A stretch of 64,000 bases of DNA from Agaricus subrufescens (Eukaryota; Basidiomycota; Agaricomycetes; Agaricales; Agaricaceae): the NCBI GenBank assembly GCA_029945375.1, contig CM057062.1:620001-684000 (forward strand), given 5' to 3'. Within the stretch, counting starts at the first letter, position 1. Each line of letters starts with the position of its first letter. The notes under the pieces were generated by a model. That model did no database searches and was not told the DNA's origin. It was given only the letters and a program-made list of their open reading frames with translations. Of this stretch, positions 17,176-28,734 are shown in pieces. The position numbers and the translations under genes are program-made.

Positions 17176-18078
17176 CCCCCCCTTCCCAAAGCGGTAGAGC
17201 AGGTAGTAAGGGGATAAGTGAGATCGGCTGTACGATAATGTGAATCTATAGGCCCTTCCACGACTGGAACGAGCCTTTGACTCGCCACTGTAATGACTCT
17301 TATCCCAACAAACTCCGGTCATTACGCCCATCTCCAAGAGTTGCCTATCCAAGGACTCGTCAGGTAGACCGAAGATCAACCAAACGAAAGGAAGCTCTTC
17401 AGCCGCGCCTAATATCAAGCGACAGACTTCGAGTCGAGTTTGAAGCTTCCCGTACTCTTCAAGACCTTCAATCACGATCACCTTCTGTTGCCCGAGATCA
17501 TGCCCCTCATTCAACAACTCGCGAACGGGATCAACAACCAGCTTCTGGAATTGAACCTTCATTTTCTTGCGAAGGATGGAGGGATCGCGTCGCAATTCCC
17601 TCTCCAGAATGCTTGAGTACGCCGGAAATTTAACTGAGATTTGCCACGCAATGGTAGGGAAAAAACGGACATGGTCGTCAGTTTTAAGCGATTGAGAGAC
17701 GAAAAAACTGGCGCATAAGTTGTCTTCTAGTCTCTTCGCACAGAGGAGCCCCAGATTTGACCGTGGCCCACTGAAAATCAGAACAGAGGACGATAGTTCT
17801 CCTCTGGCTATAAGGACATCCAACTCCTCGATCAGATGCCCGTCGTGTGTAGCACGTAAAGGCGGGTCCTGGTCCTCTTGAGCTGCAGAATCATAAGTGG
17901 CATCGAAGAGTGACGCCTCCTGTAACCGTTGCTGCCCTTCATCGTCGTCGTCAGCACCCAGCCATGAACCGCATGCTGAACACGATTCACCGAGATTTGG
18001 GCCGGTGCGCCGATAGTTGACCTCCACAAATGAGGAATTGTTGACGACAAAGTTGCTTGAGTTTGAGAAGTTCGACAT
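17089..18078 (-). CDS. NACHT-like gene 2 (degenerate Walker A), C-terminus replaced by LINE tail
   Basis: The 329-residue frame starts MSNFSNSSNFVVNNSSFVEV. It aligns along its length with the proteins at 43017-43943 and with split gene 1. It has the degenerate Walker A (FSGPRSNLGLLCAKRLEDN), the block FFPTIAWQISVKFPAYSSIL, and a Walker B-like segment VIVIEGLEEYG in which aspartate is replaced by glutamate. The LINE inserted at 17176, and the last roughly 30 codons are read from the antisense of its poly(A) tail and 3' end (GGFFFFFLNQNLLSAARS). The original stop lay about 40 nt beyond the insertion, near 14680, so little of the ancestral protein is lost. Function is unknown; NACHT proteins in fungi act in non-self recognition. 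Confidence 0.75.
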   Translation of the reverse strand: MSNFSNSSNFVVNNSSFVEVNYRRTGPNLGESCSACGSWLGADDDDEGQQRLQEASLFDATYDSAAQEDQDPPLRATHDGHLIEELDVLIARGELSSSVLIFSGPRSNLGLLCAKRLEDNLCASFFVSQSLKTDDHVRFFPTIAWQISVKFPAYSSILERELRRDPSILRKKMKVQFQKLVVDPVRELLNEGHDLGQQKVIVIEGLEEYGKLQTRLEVCRLILGAAEELPFVWLIFGLPDESLDRQLLEMGVMTGVCWDKSHYSGESKARSSRGRAYRFTLSYSRSHLSPYYLLYRFGKGGFFFFFLNQNLLSAARSRSAPDWRSGKMW

Positions 18079-18637
18079 GGGTAACAGCTCCAGGAAAAGG
18101 AATAGAAGATGGTCTATGTTGCGGAAGGCGTTTGATTAGCCCTTCAGCGAGAAAAATCGGAGAAGAATTCGCGATGTGTTCAGAGTCACGACTGCTACCA
18201 ATGTCAGTTAACAGTCGATCTATAGCACAATGGATGCCAACTTACAAGAAAAACTATGAAGGAAAATTCGAGGCACGAAGAGAAGGGTATCAGTGAAAGC
18301 AGGGAGTGGAACTTGAAAGTTGAGAGCGCTGCCGAACACGAGGCAGAGTGCTGTTGAATTGGCTGTGGGCATGCCTCGCCTATTGACACACGCCGCAAGG
18401 CACGGTGTTTTAATTTCAGACGTCAATAAGTGAAAACACTTATTGTTCTCCCGTTGTGCACGAGAAAGCTTATCGGTTTGAGAGTGGCCGCGCCTCCCTG
18501 TGTTCGGGGTGAAAATCGGGGTAAACCTGGCCTTAGATATATATTCGCGAATAACAATGTGGAGCGCGAAGATCCACATTGCAATGTGATAAACAAAATG
18601 CCGATATCGAGAGAGCCCTTGAGAATTCAATTTTAGC
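18079..18637. other. Upstream region of NACHT-like gene 2, no gene seen
   Basis: This 559-nt stretch has no supported coding frame. It holds a short remnant of the dispersed repeat near 18345 and the 3' flank of the MDP-1 gene. Confidence 0.5.
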
Positions 18638-19568
18638 TCACTCTGGGTGTTCCTCGTTCTCTTCTTCGGGATGTCTTTGCCGCCACAACTTTAGCCCTTG
18701 TTCTAAGATTTTAGTCGTCATTCCAGACATAGATATTATCTGAAAAGTGACACCAAGCTTTTCGACTTCCTTATTCCTGATTTCATCATCAAAAAACAGC
18801 TACATGTCGTCATGAGCACGACGACTCGAGATGTACAGGAAAACGAACCATCTCGGAATATGGTATCCCAGTCTTTTCGTAGATTCTCTTAAAGTGAGTC
18901 AACTTGGATCCTATAGAACAGGAAAAATTGATTGACGTTTGAATTGACACAGAAGGGTTATCATTTGGAATGTACCTGGGTATATCTCGAGTTGATCGAA
19001 AAATTCTATAGCAGGAACAGCTTTATCGTTAGGCTCAGTAGATTTTCGAGGAGGAATAAGCAAGAGCCGAAGTGCTTGATAAGCTCTATAAATCAAGAAA
19101 CAATGATGGTAGGAATGAAATAGGTATAAGTCGGAGAGGGGCAGACGTACAGATTTGTCGCACTGGTTCTCGAGCATGCTGCTATGCATACGTTCGCAGT
19201 TTTAAGCCGATGAAGGATCGAAGGGACGTCCTTGTAGAATTCAATTTTGTCGTCGTTCCTGAGTATACATCCGACGATTGATTAGGTCCTGATGTGGTGA
19301 GGGAACATCAGGACAAACCGGTCTAAAACCTCATTTGTGTTATTACCGTTCCTATGTAATGGCCCTGAGAAACCCCGGTTGGGTGTCAACGCTCTAATAT
19401 TTCCATAGTCAAGCGTGATTGCCTATACCTTGGACGTGAGTATCAATCCAGAGATCCCACAAGGTATAACTATATTGCATGACATGAGTCATCGGGAGAG
19501 GAAGGATCAAAGTTCACTCACTCCAGATCGAAGGCGACGAGCCTCGGATATCGTGGAGAGGAAGTCAT
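18638..19568 (-). CDS. Magnesium-dependent phosphatase 1 (MDP-1) homologue, HAD family
   Basis: This six-exon gene reconstructs cleanly. Exon 1 is 19568-19522 (MTSSPRYPRLVAFDLD), exon 2 19469-19429 (YTLWDLWIDTHVQ), exon 3 19391-19319 (LTPNRGFSGPLHRNGNN) and exon 4 starts at 19258 (NDDKIEFYKDVPSILHRLK, ACSRTSATNL). Exon 5 reads AYQALRLLLIPP to FFDQLEIYPG, followed by SKLTHFKRIYEKTGIPYSEM. The last exon begins LFFDDEIRNKEVEKLGVTF and ends at the TGA at 18638. AFDLDYTLW is HAD motif I with the nucleophile aspartate, CSRTSA matches motif II, and FFDDE is the metal-binding motif. The family dephosphorylates protein tyrosine and sugar-related substrates in vitro. Each intron is 37-60 nt or so with GT-AG borders. 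Confidence 0.88.
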
Positions 19569-20342
19569 ACTGGTTCTGTTAAGTTATCCACCTGAGAATG
19601 CCTAGCACGTAGATGAGCTAGTCTTGCTACTAGTGCCTAAGCTCAGTGACATGAAGCGAGTAAGCCGTACGCAGGATTAGGCTGGAGAGAGGCAACTTGA
19701 AACACTCACAAAGTTCTGGGCCCGTCGTCGTCGAGTATTGAATAGCCGTCAACTGCCGGGCCGACCGTCTAATGAACCTGACGTCGGGGTCGCTGATCGA
19801 AGGAATTGGTCCCAGTGGGACCTGGCCATCGTGGGACAATCCAGGGTCCAACCCGGCTAAGCTTTGCCTATCAGAAACTCAGAAACTGCCAGAAGCTGAC
19901 TAGAAACGATGGAAGCCAGATGGAAGCCCCCGCCTGAGATATGAGATAGAACGTTACGCCTGTTATACGAGGTACCTTCAAAGCTGGTCCATTCACTCAT
20001 ACTGACCGTCGTCGATGGATGCAGCATCCAGACCCAGCCCTGGTTGCTAATATTAACGCACGGTGCCTGGATCAAGAATTTTCCAGCTGAAAATTAACAA
20101 ATAGAGGATGAACATGTGACATGTGATAAGCAAAATAACTCTCGGGCTCGATAATTTATAAATACAAGTCGCATGCAGACGGCGCGGATGGTGTTTGTTG
20201 TCCAAGTAACGTCAGAAAACATGGTAACAAGGCGTTCATGGTCACTCTGTGATTTTTAAAATACATCAGTGATCGGGATGACTGTAACTCCACCCAGCAC
20301 CACTTAGCGCCTTGGCCTCACCTCCTTTCTTTTCCTCCCTTC
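19569..20342. other. Intergenic region between divergent MDP-1 and GT15 genes
   Basis: Only short, unconvincing frames occur in these 774 nt. The region should hold the promoters of both neighbouring genes, which point away from each other. No repeat or RNA gene was recognised. Confidence 0.5.
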
Positions 20343-22150
20343 ATGAACGCAACAGCCCGCTATTTGCTTCTCATACTTGGACTTGTGGTAAGTTGTTGCA
20401 GCCTCGTCAGAATCTTACCCCAATCTGTGTGCTAGGTATCCATTCATACTATCCTTTCTCTCACACTCGAATCATATGGCCGCGCCACGTCCCTGTTGCA
20501 ATTCCGTGGTCACTCTTTCGGACTAGGCAACGACAACATTGTTCATTCACAGGCTAACAAAGCCTCCGGACATCTACCATGGAACAGCTCAGAACCCCTT
20601 TCACTCGACAGAAAAGCGAATGCGACATTTGTCATCCTATGTCGAAACTCCGATCTCAGCGGTACGATACGCAGTATACGCGAGATCGAGGACAGGTTCA
20701 ATAGACAGCATGGATACCCTTATGTTCTTCTCAACGAAGAGCCTTTTACTGAAGAATTCCGGACGTGCGTGATCTTCTCCGGTTCAGCGCTAATCTTCGT
20801 TAAATGATGTGTGCCTTAGTCGCATCACGGTGTTGACGAGTGCAAAAGTCGAATTTGGATTGATTCAGCACGATCATTGGTTCCAGCCGGACTGGATAGA
20901 TGAAGAGCGTGCAACGGCGTCCAGAAACAAAATGGTAGAGAGTCATATCATATATGGAGGTGCGTCGCGATTAAGCCTCTCCTTTGTTGCGTCCAGCCTC
21001 CTGATTATCAACGATAGGCAGTGTATCGTATGTGTGTTGCTCTAGGTCGGCTCCTAGCTCATAACTCCCGTCCCGTCGTCCTCCAGATATCGTAATATGT
21101 GTCGGTTCAATTCTGGGGTAGGTGGCAATTGGTTTTATTGTTTGATGACCTAATCACGGCGGATGTCAGTTTTTCTATAAACATCCTTTGATGCAAAAAT
21201 ACCGGTGGTATTGGAGAATAGAGTATGTCTTGATTACTCCTGTTCTCTCCCTATCGTTGATCATGATTGGTTTTTTTAGGCCCGACGTTCACTTTCACTG
21301 TAATGTCAATGTTGATCCGTTCATGTACATGGAAACCCATAACAAAACATATTGTAAGTATCTCTTATCGGCTAAATTCCAGTTCCTCATTCCATCGCTC
21401 AGCGTTCACGATAACCATGTACGAGTATGAAGCAACAATCCCAACGTTATGGGGCCATGTTCACGGTATGTTGTAATTATTGTCAGCACTTCTCCCCTTC
21501 TAACGTTGGCATCAAATTGCTATGCAGATTTTATAAAAGAACATCCACAATACATTGCCAAAGACAATGCCTTTGGGTTCATGAATACCGAAGCCGATAC
21601 TTATAACCTTTGTCATTGTGAGTTGTCCTACAGTTTTCTTTACGCGTCGAGGAAACATCTAAAATTGACATACCCTTAATCTCAGTCTGGTCCAATTTCG
21701 AAATCGCCGATATGGACTTCTGGAGAAGCGAGGCGTATACCGCGTTCTTTGAGTATTTAGACTCCAAGGGTGGATTCTACTACGAGGTAAATATTTCCCT
21801 CATCAACCACCATCTTCTGTGTTTAACCACGGGTTCATGATATGTCAATAGCGTTGGGGAGATGCACCAGTTCATTCCATCGCCGCGGCGCTTTTCCTAC
21901 CTAGATCTAGCATCCACTTTTGGGATGAGATCGGATACGAACATAATCCGTACACACATTGTCCGAGATTAGGGAATCATTGGCAGAATGGGAAATGTTC
22001 GTGTAATCCTGCAACGAGTTTTGGTAAGCTCCCAGTCACTGTATACCTCCCTCCTTTTTCGCTGACCTGCTATCGCTTTTTTTTTTAAAAAAAAAAGATT
22101 TTGATGGATATTCGTGTATGAAGAAGTGGGATGCATTTATGGAGACGTAA
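20343..22150 (+). CDS. GT15 alpha-1,2-mannosyltransferase (KRE2/MNT1 family)
   Basis: The enzyme adds alpha-1,2-mannose to O- and N-glycans in the Golgi. The start MNATARYLLLILGL gives a short signal-anchor, as expected for a type II Golgi protein. Eight to ten exons read [164 protein letters not shown] and IGYEHNPYTHCP, then DFDGYSCMKKW before the TAA at 22148. These match the GT15 fold blocks in order, including the acceptor-site [14 protein letters not shown]. No lesion was found. Confidence 0.93.
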
Positions 22151-23076
22151 TTTTTGTGTGTGTGTGTGCTGTAATGTGCTTGGGTAGTGGGGAGGAGTTG
22201 TCCCTTTTTGATTTGTGACTCTTTTTTTTTTTTGCAAAGTGACAGTCCGATTGATCTCTAATGCATCTCTCACTCTCTTTTTTTCATCACAATTTCTTTT
22301 TCTATCACAATATGCATGCATTATAGAATATATAGAGATTTATTTCTGATGGATTCGTAGTTACAATCCCGCACTCTGGTTCAATTTCTAATATACACTT
22401 TGTTATGTTTTTTAAGCCAGTCAAAACTTGCGTTTAGCTATTCTTGAGTGTGAAAGTTTCAGGGTGTCACCTCTTGAAGCTGAGAAATCACAGGGGTATG
22501 TTGAAAGCTTCGGACGATCGCCCATCACCTGCCAGAGGGGCCAACTGAGTATCTTGATTCACTGTATTCGCCGAAGACCTTTCAAGATGGTGATGTCAGT
22601 TATGAGGGATAAAATAAATCAAAATAATTGAGTCCGCGGAATCAGCTCAGAAAGGATCTTCTTTTCTAACAGCTAGAAGACCGCCGATCATCTGTCGATG
22701 TTTGTTGGCCGAGATGAAGATGGAGGGAAAATCTCTGGTTCGGTCATCCTATGTGACCTCACATGCGGAATATATAGCTCGTCGTTCCTGTATCTTGATC
22801 TGGATGCTGATTGTCACCGGCGGTACCTGAGGCTTGGGAACATTGTTTAGGGGGTTGATACTATAGCTTTCTTCTTGTTTGATGACATGTTACCCACTAC
22901 CTCTTTTCTTTGTTTTCACGCTTGTAAAGCGAAGGGTATCATCAAACGGAAACCTGGACGCTCACATCACTCATAACACAAACAATCAGGAGTGCCTTGT
23001 CTACGTCCCCGTATTCTCGCGGGATATCCGATGTCATGGTAAAGCAAAAACAAAATAAACACCTCACAAATCCCAA
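22151..23076. other. Intergenic region, no gene seen
   Basis: These 926 nt hold a short GT microsatellite near 22160, T-runs near 22228 and AT-rich sequence. No conserved coding segment was recognised on either strand. Confidence 0.5.
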
Positions 23077-25119
23077 TCAAGCCATAAACGTAAACGAAAG
23101 CTCATCATCACGATCAACCTCCATCTGCTGTCCTCTCACCCCCTCACCCTTCTCAATCCCACCCATCCCCATTTTCACCTTATAACTCTTCCTCGCCCTC
23201 TTCGACTCCCTCTTCAGATTCTTGCGACTCAACGGATTGCCTCTCTCCATCCCCTCAAGTATATGCGTGTCTATCGGTGTATCGTATTCAGGTATACCTT
23301 TATTCCTACGCAATCGTTTAGGTTGTCGAGTGTATCGCGAGTGTCCTAGTCGATCTTCACTTGGCATGGTAATCTCACCAGTTGAGTTCGTTGGGAAATT
23401 GATTTCGGATGGAGATCGAGCACGTTTACGTGACTGATGTGGAAATTGTCCTTCGCAATCCATCTCAACACCTTTTCTAATCAGACCAATAGTCAGCAAA
23501 AATTCGTGTCCTGTAAGACCAGAAACAGAGGATACAGACATATCATCTTCCATCGGACCTTCCTCAGCATCAAAGAAGACATCTTCATCATCATCCGCAT
23601 CCATAGGCATCTCACCATTCTCATTCCCAAACGCTCCAACATCAGCAGCGCCAAATAGGCCTTCAAGTTGGAAGGGTTTGGAAAATTCGGAAACAATTTG
23701 CGCTTGACCGACATTTTCGGCTCCGGGAGCTATTGTCGGAGCTTGATTGCCTGAGGTTACGACTATGGATACATAGGTTTTAGAACTTGTAAAACTGGTG
23801 TGCCGGTCTTGACTCACTGGTGGAGGGTATTAGTGATGGATGAATGGCGGGTGGTTCTGAGTAGTATGGGATTTTTTGGTGGTTCCAGTCGCTCAGTACT
23901 TGACGTGCCATGCCGATGAGATCCGGTGTTCCTCCCTAGGACGCAATTGAGGAACTTCTGCAACTTAGGTGTGGGTTGCTACGCACCTTGAGAAGACGAC
24001 CGTTTGTGAGAGCGAGCATGGTCAAAAATTCTAGTGTTGAATTATATTCTGGGATTTTGTATAATTTTCGGAGCGTATCAGGCGGCGTCCGACCAACAAC
24101 CTCCTCAACTAAAGGGTGTATTTCAGTGAAATTAATATTTAAGACCAGTGTATGCTATTACGTACCAACGGCGATCGGATCTTCAACGTCCTCGACTTTG
24201 AGAACATTTCGTAGGAGAACGCTTCCTTTTTTATTCCCTTTGCCGTCGTCATCGTCGTCGTCATCGAAAACTACACCAGGGGAGTCTATGATTCGAAGAC
24301 CTCGTTCAAGTTGGATTGATTGGAGTTCCCTGGTATGACCCGGCTGTGCTGCGACTGCACAAACCTTCATGCGTTTGAGACTGTTGATGAGACTACTCTT
24401 TCCGACATTGGGGTAGCCAACCACTCCGACAGTGGCGCTACCCGCTTTAGGTTTGTAAGCTTTTAGAAGCTTTCTGAGGGCGGGGGCAGTAGAGGATGAG
24501 ATGTTTGTCCTCTGGTGTTGTGATGCGGAGGGCGACAAGAATGGGAGAGTTGGCGTTGAATGACGGAGGTATTTTAACCAAGCCTGTGCATTGGTTTTGG
24601 GTACAAGATCTAGCGGAGCGTGAGTGGCATTGCAAAATTTTGAGAGAGTGTTATGACGCACCGACTTTGTTGAGAACAAAGACGAGCTTCTTCCCTTCCA
24701 CCTCGCGCCTTCGTACCTCTTCCTCTACGATTCTGCTCCTGCATCCGTCTGGGTCTCGAGCGTCCAGAACTAGTATGATGATATCACTTTCATCAATCAC
24801 TTTGTGTAGGGATTTGAGGTAGTATTTTCTGAGCTGTTCTTTCGATTTTGTATGATTACTAGAGGCAGACGATGACGATGGGTCTTGAAAAGCGTGTCGT
24901 GCGTCCTCCGCCGCTGCTTTTTCTGCAAGGGTTGAAAGGGTCGGCTCCGATGCCATGGTGGCATCTGGGTCCCGATTCAGCACTTGAGAACGCTGGACCA
25001 GGTCAGTGGCAAAGAAAAAGGGGGCAGAAAAGGGGGAGCACCCACAGACGATGCTAACTCATGTCTGATTTTTTCTTTGAGAGCCGGGAGTTTGGGGACG
25101 CCAGGATCCTTTTTGAGTT
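23077..25119 (-). CDS. Nucleolar GTPase of the NUG1/GNL3 (nucleostemin) family
   Basis: This multi-exon gene encodes a circularly permuted GTPase needed for 60S ribosome maturation. Exons in order: LKKDPGVPKLPALKEKIRHE (from 25119); VLNRDPDATMASEP to a G5-like VLVLDARDPDGCRSRIV and G4 VLNKV; DLVPKTNAQAWLKYLRHST with G1 GYPNVGKSSLIN, G2-like GHTRELQ and G3 DSPGV; VEEVVGRTPPDTLRKLYKIP; GGTPDLIGMARQVLSDWN; and an acidic then basic tail ending SFTFMA at 23077. G4-before-G1 order is diagnostic of the family. The usual lysine-rich N-terminus before KKDPG is not found in a clean upstream exon; MRRAHKASTAQIK near 25190 is a weak candidate. The 5' end is therefore unresolved. Confidence 0.85.
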
Positions 25120-25845
25120 CTGGTCAAATTTCAGAAGAGTATTCTAGATAAACTTGCATGGTGCTTCACTTGATTTGTGCGGTACTGGCTTTGTGGGCTC
25201 TACGCATCACATTAGAAATAAAAACACAGGCGTCGACTGCAGCACCTACTCGATCTTCCCATTTTTTTTGATCGCGATAGAACAAGTAAAGAGCGTGACA
25301 TCACTCTTGTTCCGAACGTGATGTTCTGTCACATCGCTGTGCCACAGATTTAGCATGTGCTGCTGGCACTTGCAACTTTAAATGCGGGCCGCGCTGTGAG
25401 CAACGCTGAACTTATTCGACGACGCCAAGATATTGATCTTCTCTCGAATCTTCGCCTACTTATTTTTCGCCGTCATCTGACACTTGACTTTGGCGCGGCA
25501 TCAGTGATTCTTTCTCTCTTTGTGGAGTTCGGATGCTTGTCGGTTATGGGCTATGAATCGTAGCTATCGGCCTTCTGTGAAAGATTTAACCTTCAAGGTT
25601 GTCAGTCTTGAATCGGCCCGCGGGACCATTTGCTACGTCGACGGCCCGCGCGGTGCGCAGGCATATTTTAACGCTTTGTTTCCGAAGGTAAGGAAGAGTA
25701 GAAGGTAGCTACGAGACCCACAAGAAACGTCATATGATTCGCACATTTTTCCGCGACGAACTTCGATGCCAGGTGTGTGTGCTGTATTCTACGTGTACGA
25801 CCCGTAGCTTTGGGCCAATACATCCGGCCCACGGCGACAAAAGTC
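25120..25845. other. Intergenic region between NUG1/GNL3 and pectate lyase
   Basis: Apart from the possible 5' exon of the GTPase gene near 25150-25200, no conserved gene is visible. A short plus-strand frame starts MNRSYRPSVKDLTF at about 25554; it is not recognised and not supported. Confidence 0.4.
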
Positions 25846-25853
25846 TATATAAA
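25846..25853 (+). promoter_or_regulatory. TATA box of the pectate lyase gene
   Basis: TATATAAA lies 50 nt before the ATG at 25896, with a CCAAT sequence about 30 nt further upstream. Confidence 0.5.
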
Positions 25854-25895
25854 CTCGCTGGCGGTAACGATTGAAGCTCAAGTTCGAATTTCAAG

Positions 25896-27226
25896 ATGCT
25901 CAGAGTTACTCTTCTTGCTCTATCCTTGGTTGCTGCACAGTCCGTCATCGCTGCAGTTCCTCCTGCAGAACCCACTCCTGCTCCAAGGGCGCCCACGCCG
26001 GTCCCAAGGGCACCTACTGCCGTAACAACCAAGCTTCCCGCCTCAGCAGTATGCTACTAGCAGTAAAGAGTCAGAAATCACCAACTGAACGTACTTGACA
26101 GGGTTCCATCTCACTCCCCACTGCCAGTGTTATCTCTGGCTCTTTCGATGGTCGGATGGTCAAATACGATCGTCGAGGCAGCAGTAAGTCCCTCCAAACT
26201 CAAAGTTGAACATGTATGCTAAATCTTCAAAGGTGGTGATTGTCAAGAACAGAATGAAACTGGGGAAGCCGACGCTGTCTTTATCCTTCAACCTGGGGCA
26301 TCCATTTCCAATGTCATCATTGGTAAAGACCAAGCTGAAGGTAAATTGTTTTTTTCGATCGGGAAAACGTATAAACTGACTTTTCAGGTATTCACTGCCG
26401 TGGTGCTTGTACTGTCACCAATGTATGGTGGGAGGATGTCTGTGAAGGTAATTTCCATCGCCTCAAGTTGTTTCTTGCAATTTAACGCAATTTTACACAG
26501 ATGCCATCACTGTGAGTTTATTTCTCAACGACTGGTATTCAATTTGGTCTCAAATCTTGGTAGCTTAAACAAACCGGTTCCGGCGACGTCACCACAATCA
26601 CTGGTGGAGGAGCTTTCCACGCCGAGGATAAGATAGGTAAATCCTCTAATTGACTATCTCTTATCTCCGCAATAGCTAAAACTATTAATAGTCCAACACA
26701 ATGGGAAAGGTCTCGTCAAAATCAGCAACTTCTTCGCTTCCGACTTTGGTTCGTGATCTCTGTCTCTCTTCATTCTGATTGCCCCGTACCTCAACGTTGG
26801 TCTCGATAGGCAAACTCTACCGTGCTTGTGGAAATTGTGACCAGTCAAATGAACGCCATGTCCAAATCAGCAATGTAAATACTACCACTTCTACGCGATT
26901 CACACAGTATTGCTTACTGGTGGGGGTCATTCATAGGTTTGTTTACACGACGGTTCAGAGGGTGTCGGTATCAACTCCAACTTCGGCGACACCGCGACAC
27001 TCTCAGGTGTAAGCACGAACGGTAAACCAAGTGATGCTAACGTTTGTTGCACCTATACGGGTGTTACACCAGGCCATGAGCCCCCTAAAATTGGATGGTA
27101 CGAACCTCTTCTTTTTTTCCTTATGTGGATGTCAGAATGTGTTAATGGTTGTTTATTTTTGTAATATTTAGCGGTGACGGATTTGGTGCTTGCAGCTACA
27201 GTGAATCATCTGTTGGATCATGCTGA
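25896..27226 (+). CDS. Secreted pectate lyase, PL3 family
   Basis: The protein begins with a clear signal peptide ([20 protein letters not shown]) and a proline-rich linker. At least eight short exons follow: [127 protein letters not shown] and [16 protein letters not shown]. The stop is TGA at 27224. These are the conserved blocks of PL3 (fungal PelA-type) pectate lyases, which cleave polygalacturonate by beta-elimination with calcium. The cysteines fit an extracellular beta-helix enzyme. The coding parts look intact. Confidence 0.92.
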
Positions 27227-27578
27227 AAGAGCGGAGAGGCGATGGTTTATAGGAAATTGTTCTATGGTTCAAAATATATGATATCTGTTCCTTGACACCT
27301 TTCTACTGTCATGACCTTGCTGTTGAACACTGGGTGCTGAAAGTTTGACCACCAGCCCCGTCATCGTGAAACCTCTGAGCAGTTCTGTGGTAGTATATGA
27401 TAAGGTTTGTTTTGGTTCTGTGTGTATAATGATTATTTAGCTGACTTGGAAACTTTAAATAAGTTCAGAGCGTCAATCACTTGGGAATAATTAATGGGAA
27501 AGATGAACAGCCTCCACGAAACTAAAACTTCAACCTGAACTGATAACACTATCCACCGCGGCTCGCATTTCCTCCCCT
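27227..27578. other. Intergenic region, no gene seen
   Basis: These 352 nt separate the pectate lyase stop from the NACHT gene 3 start and contain no supported feature. Confidence 0.5.
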
Positions 27579-28349
27579 ATGCCAAGCTTTCAACAATCTC
27601 AGGGGGCTACTGTGAGCGGGAGCGCTTTTGTCGACATAAATGGATTTGGCAATGTCGTCCATGTAGGACTTGATGCTAGTGAGTACCGTCTTCTCCCGTA
27701 CATGGCTCACGCTGATAAGGGTTAATGCGCATAAAGGGAAAAGAAAAGGTATCAAATTATTGCTTAACCATGTTCAACCCGAAGCAATGCACGATTCGGG
27801 TGCACACGGTACACTTGGATGTCACCCAGGTACTCGGGAAGAATACATTCGTACCATCACTAGCTGGGGTAAGGGAGAGTGGCAAACAGAGAAACGCGCA
27901 CTCTTGATGACTGGCCCGGCTGGCGCGGGTAAGTCGGCTATAGCACAGACCTGTGCACATAAAATCGAAGCGGCGGGAAACCTAGGTGCATCATTCTTCT
28001 TCTACCGACCCAGCGGCTGGAATAATCCAAAGAAATTCATACCAACTATTGTCTATCAACTCACAACGCGATATTCGGCTTACCGCGATTGTATCGATGT
28101 CATCGTTCTTGAAAATCCTCTTGTGCTAGAGAAGACGATGGACATCCAATTTCGGGAACTTCTCATCAAGCCACTCCAGAAATGGAATGGTGTAGGAAAG
28201 GATGTGATTATTATCATCGATGGTCTTGATGAATGCGCTACTGTGGAGGCGCAAGTTCAGATCATACAACTCATTACTACTTCGATTGACCAGCAGACGA
28301 CACCATTTTTGTGGGCATTCTTCAGCCGCCCTGAACCTCCTATCACCTC

Positions 28350-28370
28350 CATCAGGAAATTGGAAGATGG
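28350..28370. repeat. Left terminal inverted repeat of the Plavaka-like element
   Basis: Starts CATCAGGAAATTGG; pairs with the right end at 34279-34299. The first 7 bases are identical and 15 of 21 match. The 365 nt between this end and the DUF6532-like gene contain no coding sequence. Confidence 0.6.
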
Positions 28371-28734
28371 CGAATAATGTCTCACGTAGACTATATTGCG
28401 CACTATTAGTCTAATTTGGCCACTTTGGCCAATGTAGGCCATTTTTACACTACCGGTCTTGGTCTCAGGGACACGATCATTAAATTCATGTAAATTATCT
28501 ATAATTTTTGACACTTACGTGTTATTAGAATGAATAAAACTTATTTGATTTACCACACTCATGGTCCAATACTATTCAAAATTATCAGCATCTTTGACGT
28601 CGTTTATCTGGGGTGTGCATTAATTTCATTAAGAATATCAACTTTGTCTTAGTTCAGACAGCTAATTCTCGGCAACATTAAAGCATCAATTGTTACTGTA
28701 CTGACAAATAGGGCAAACTAAGTAAATCCACATA

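Noticed and set aside
19630..20075. Minus-strand frames upstream of MDP-1
   Set aside because: They do not join into one protein and show no conserved blocks; the MDP-1 start at 19568 is well placed by homology.
28401..28411. CACTATTAGTC as a CACTA-type terminus of the Plavaka-like element
   Set aside because: No matching inverted sequence occurs near 34.2 kb, and host homology shows the left border must be at or before about 28352.
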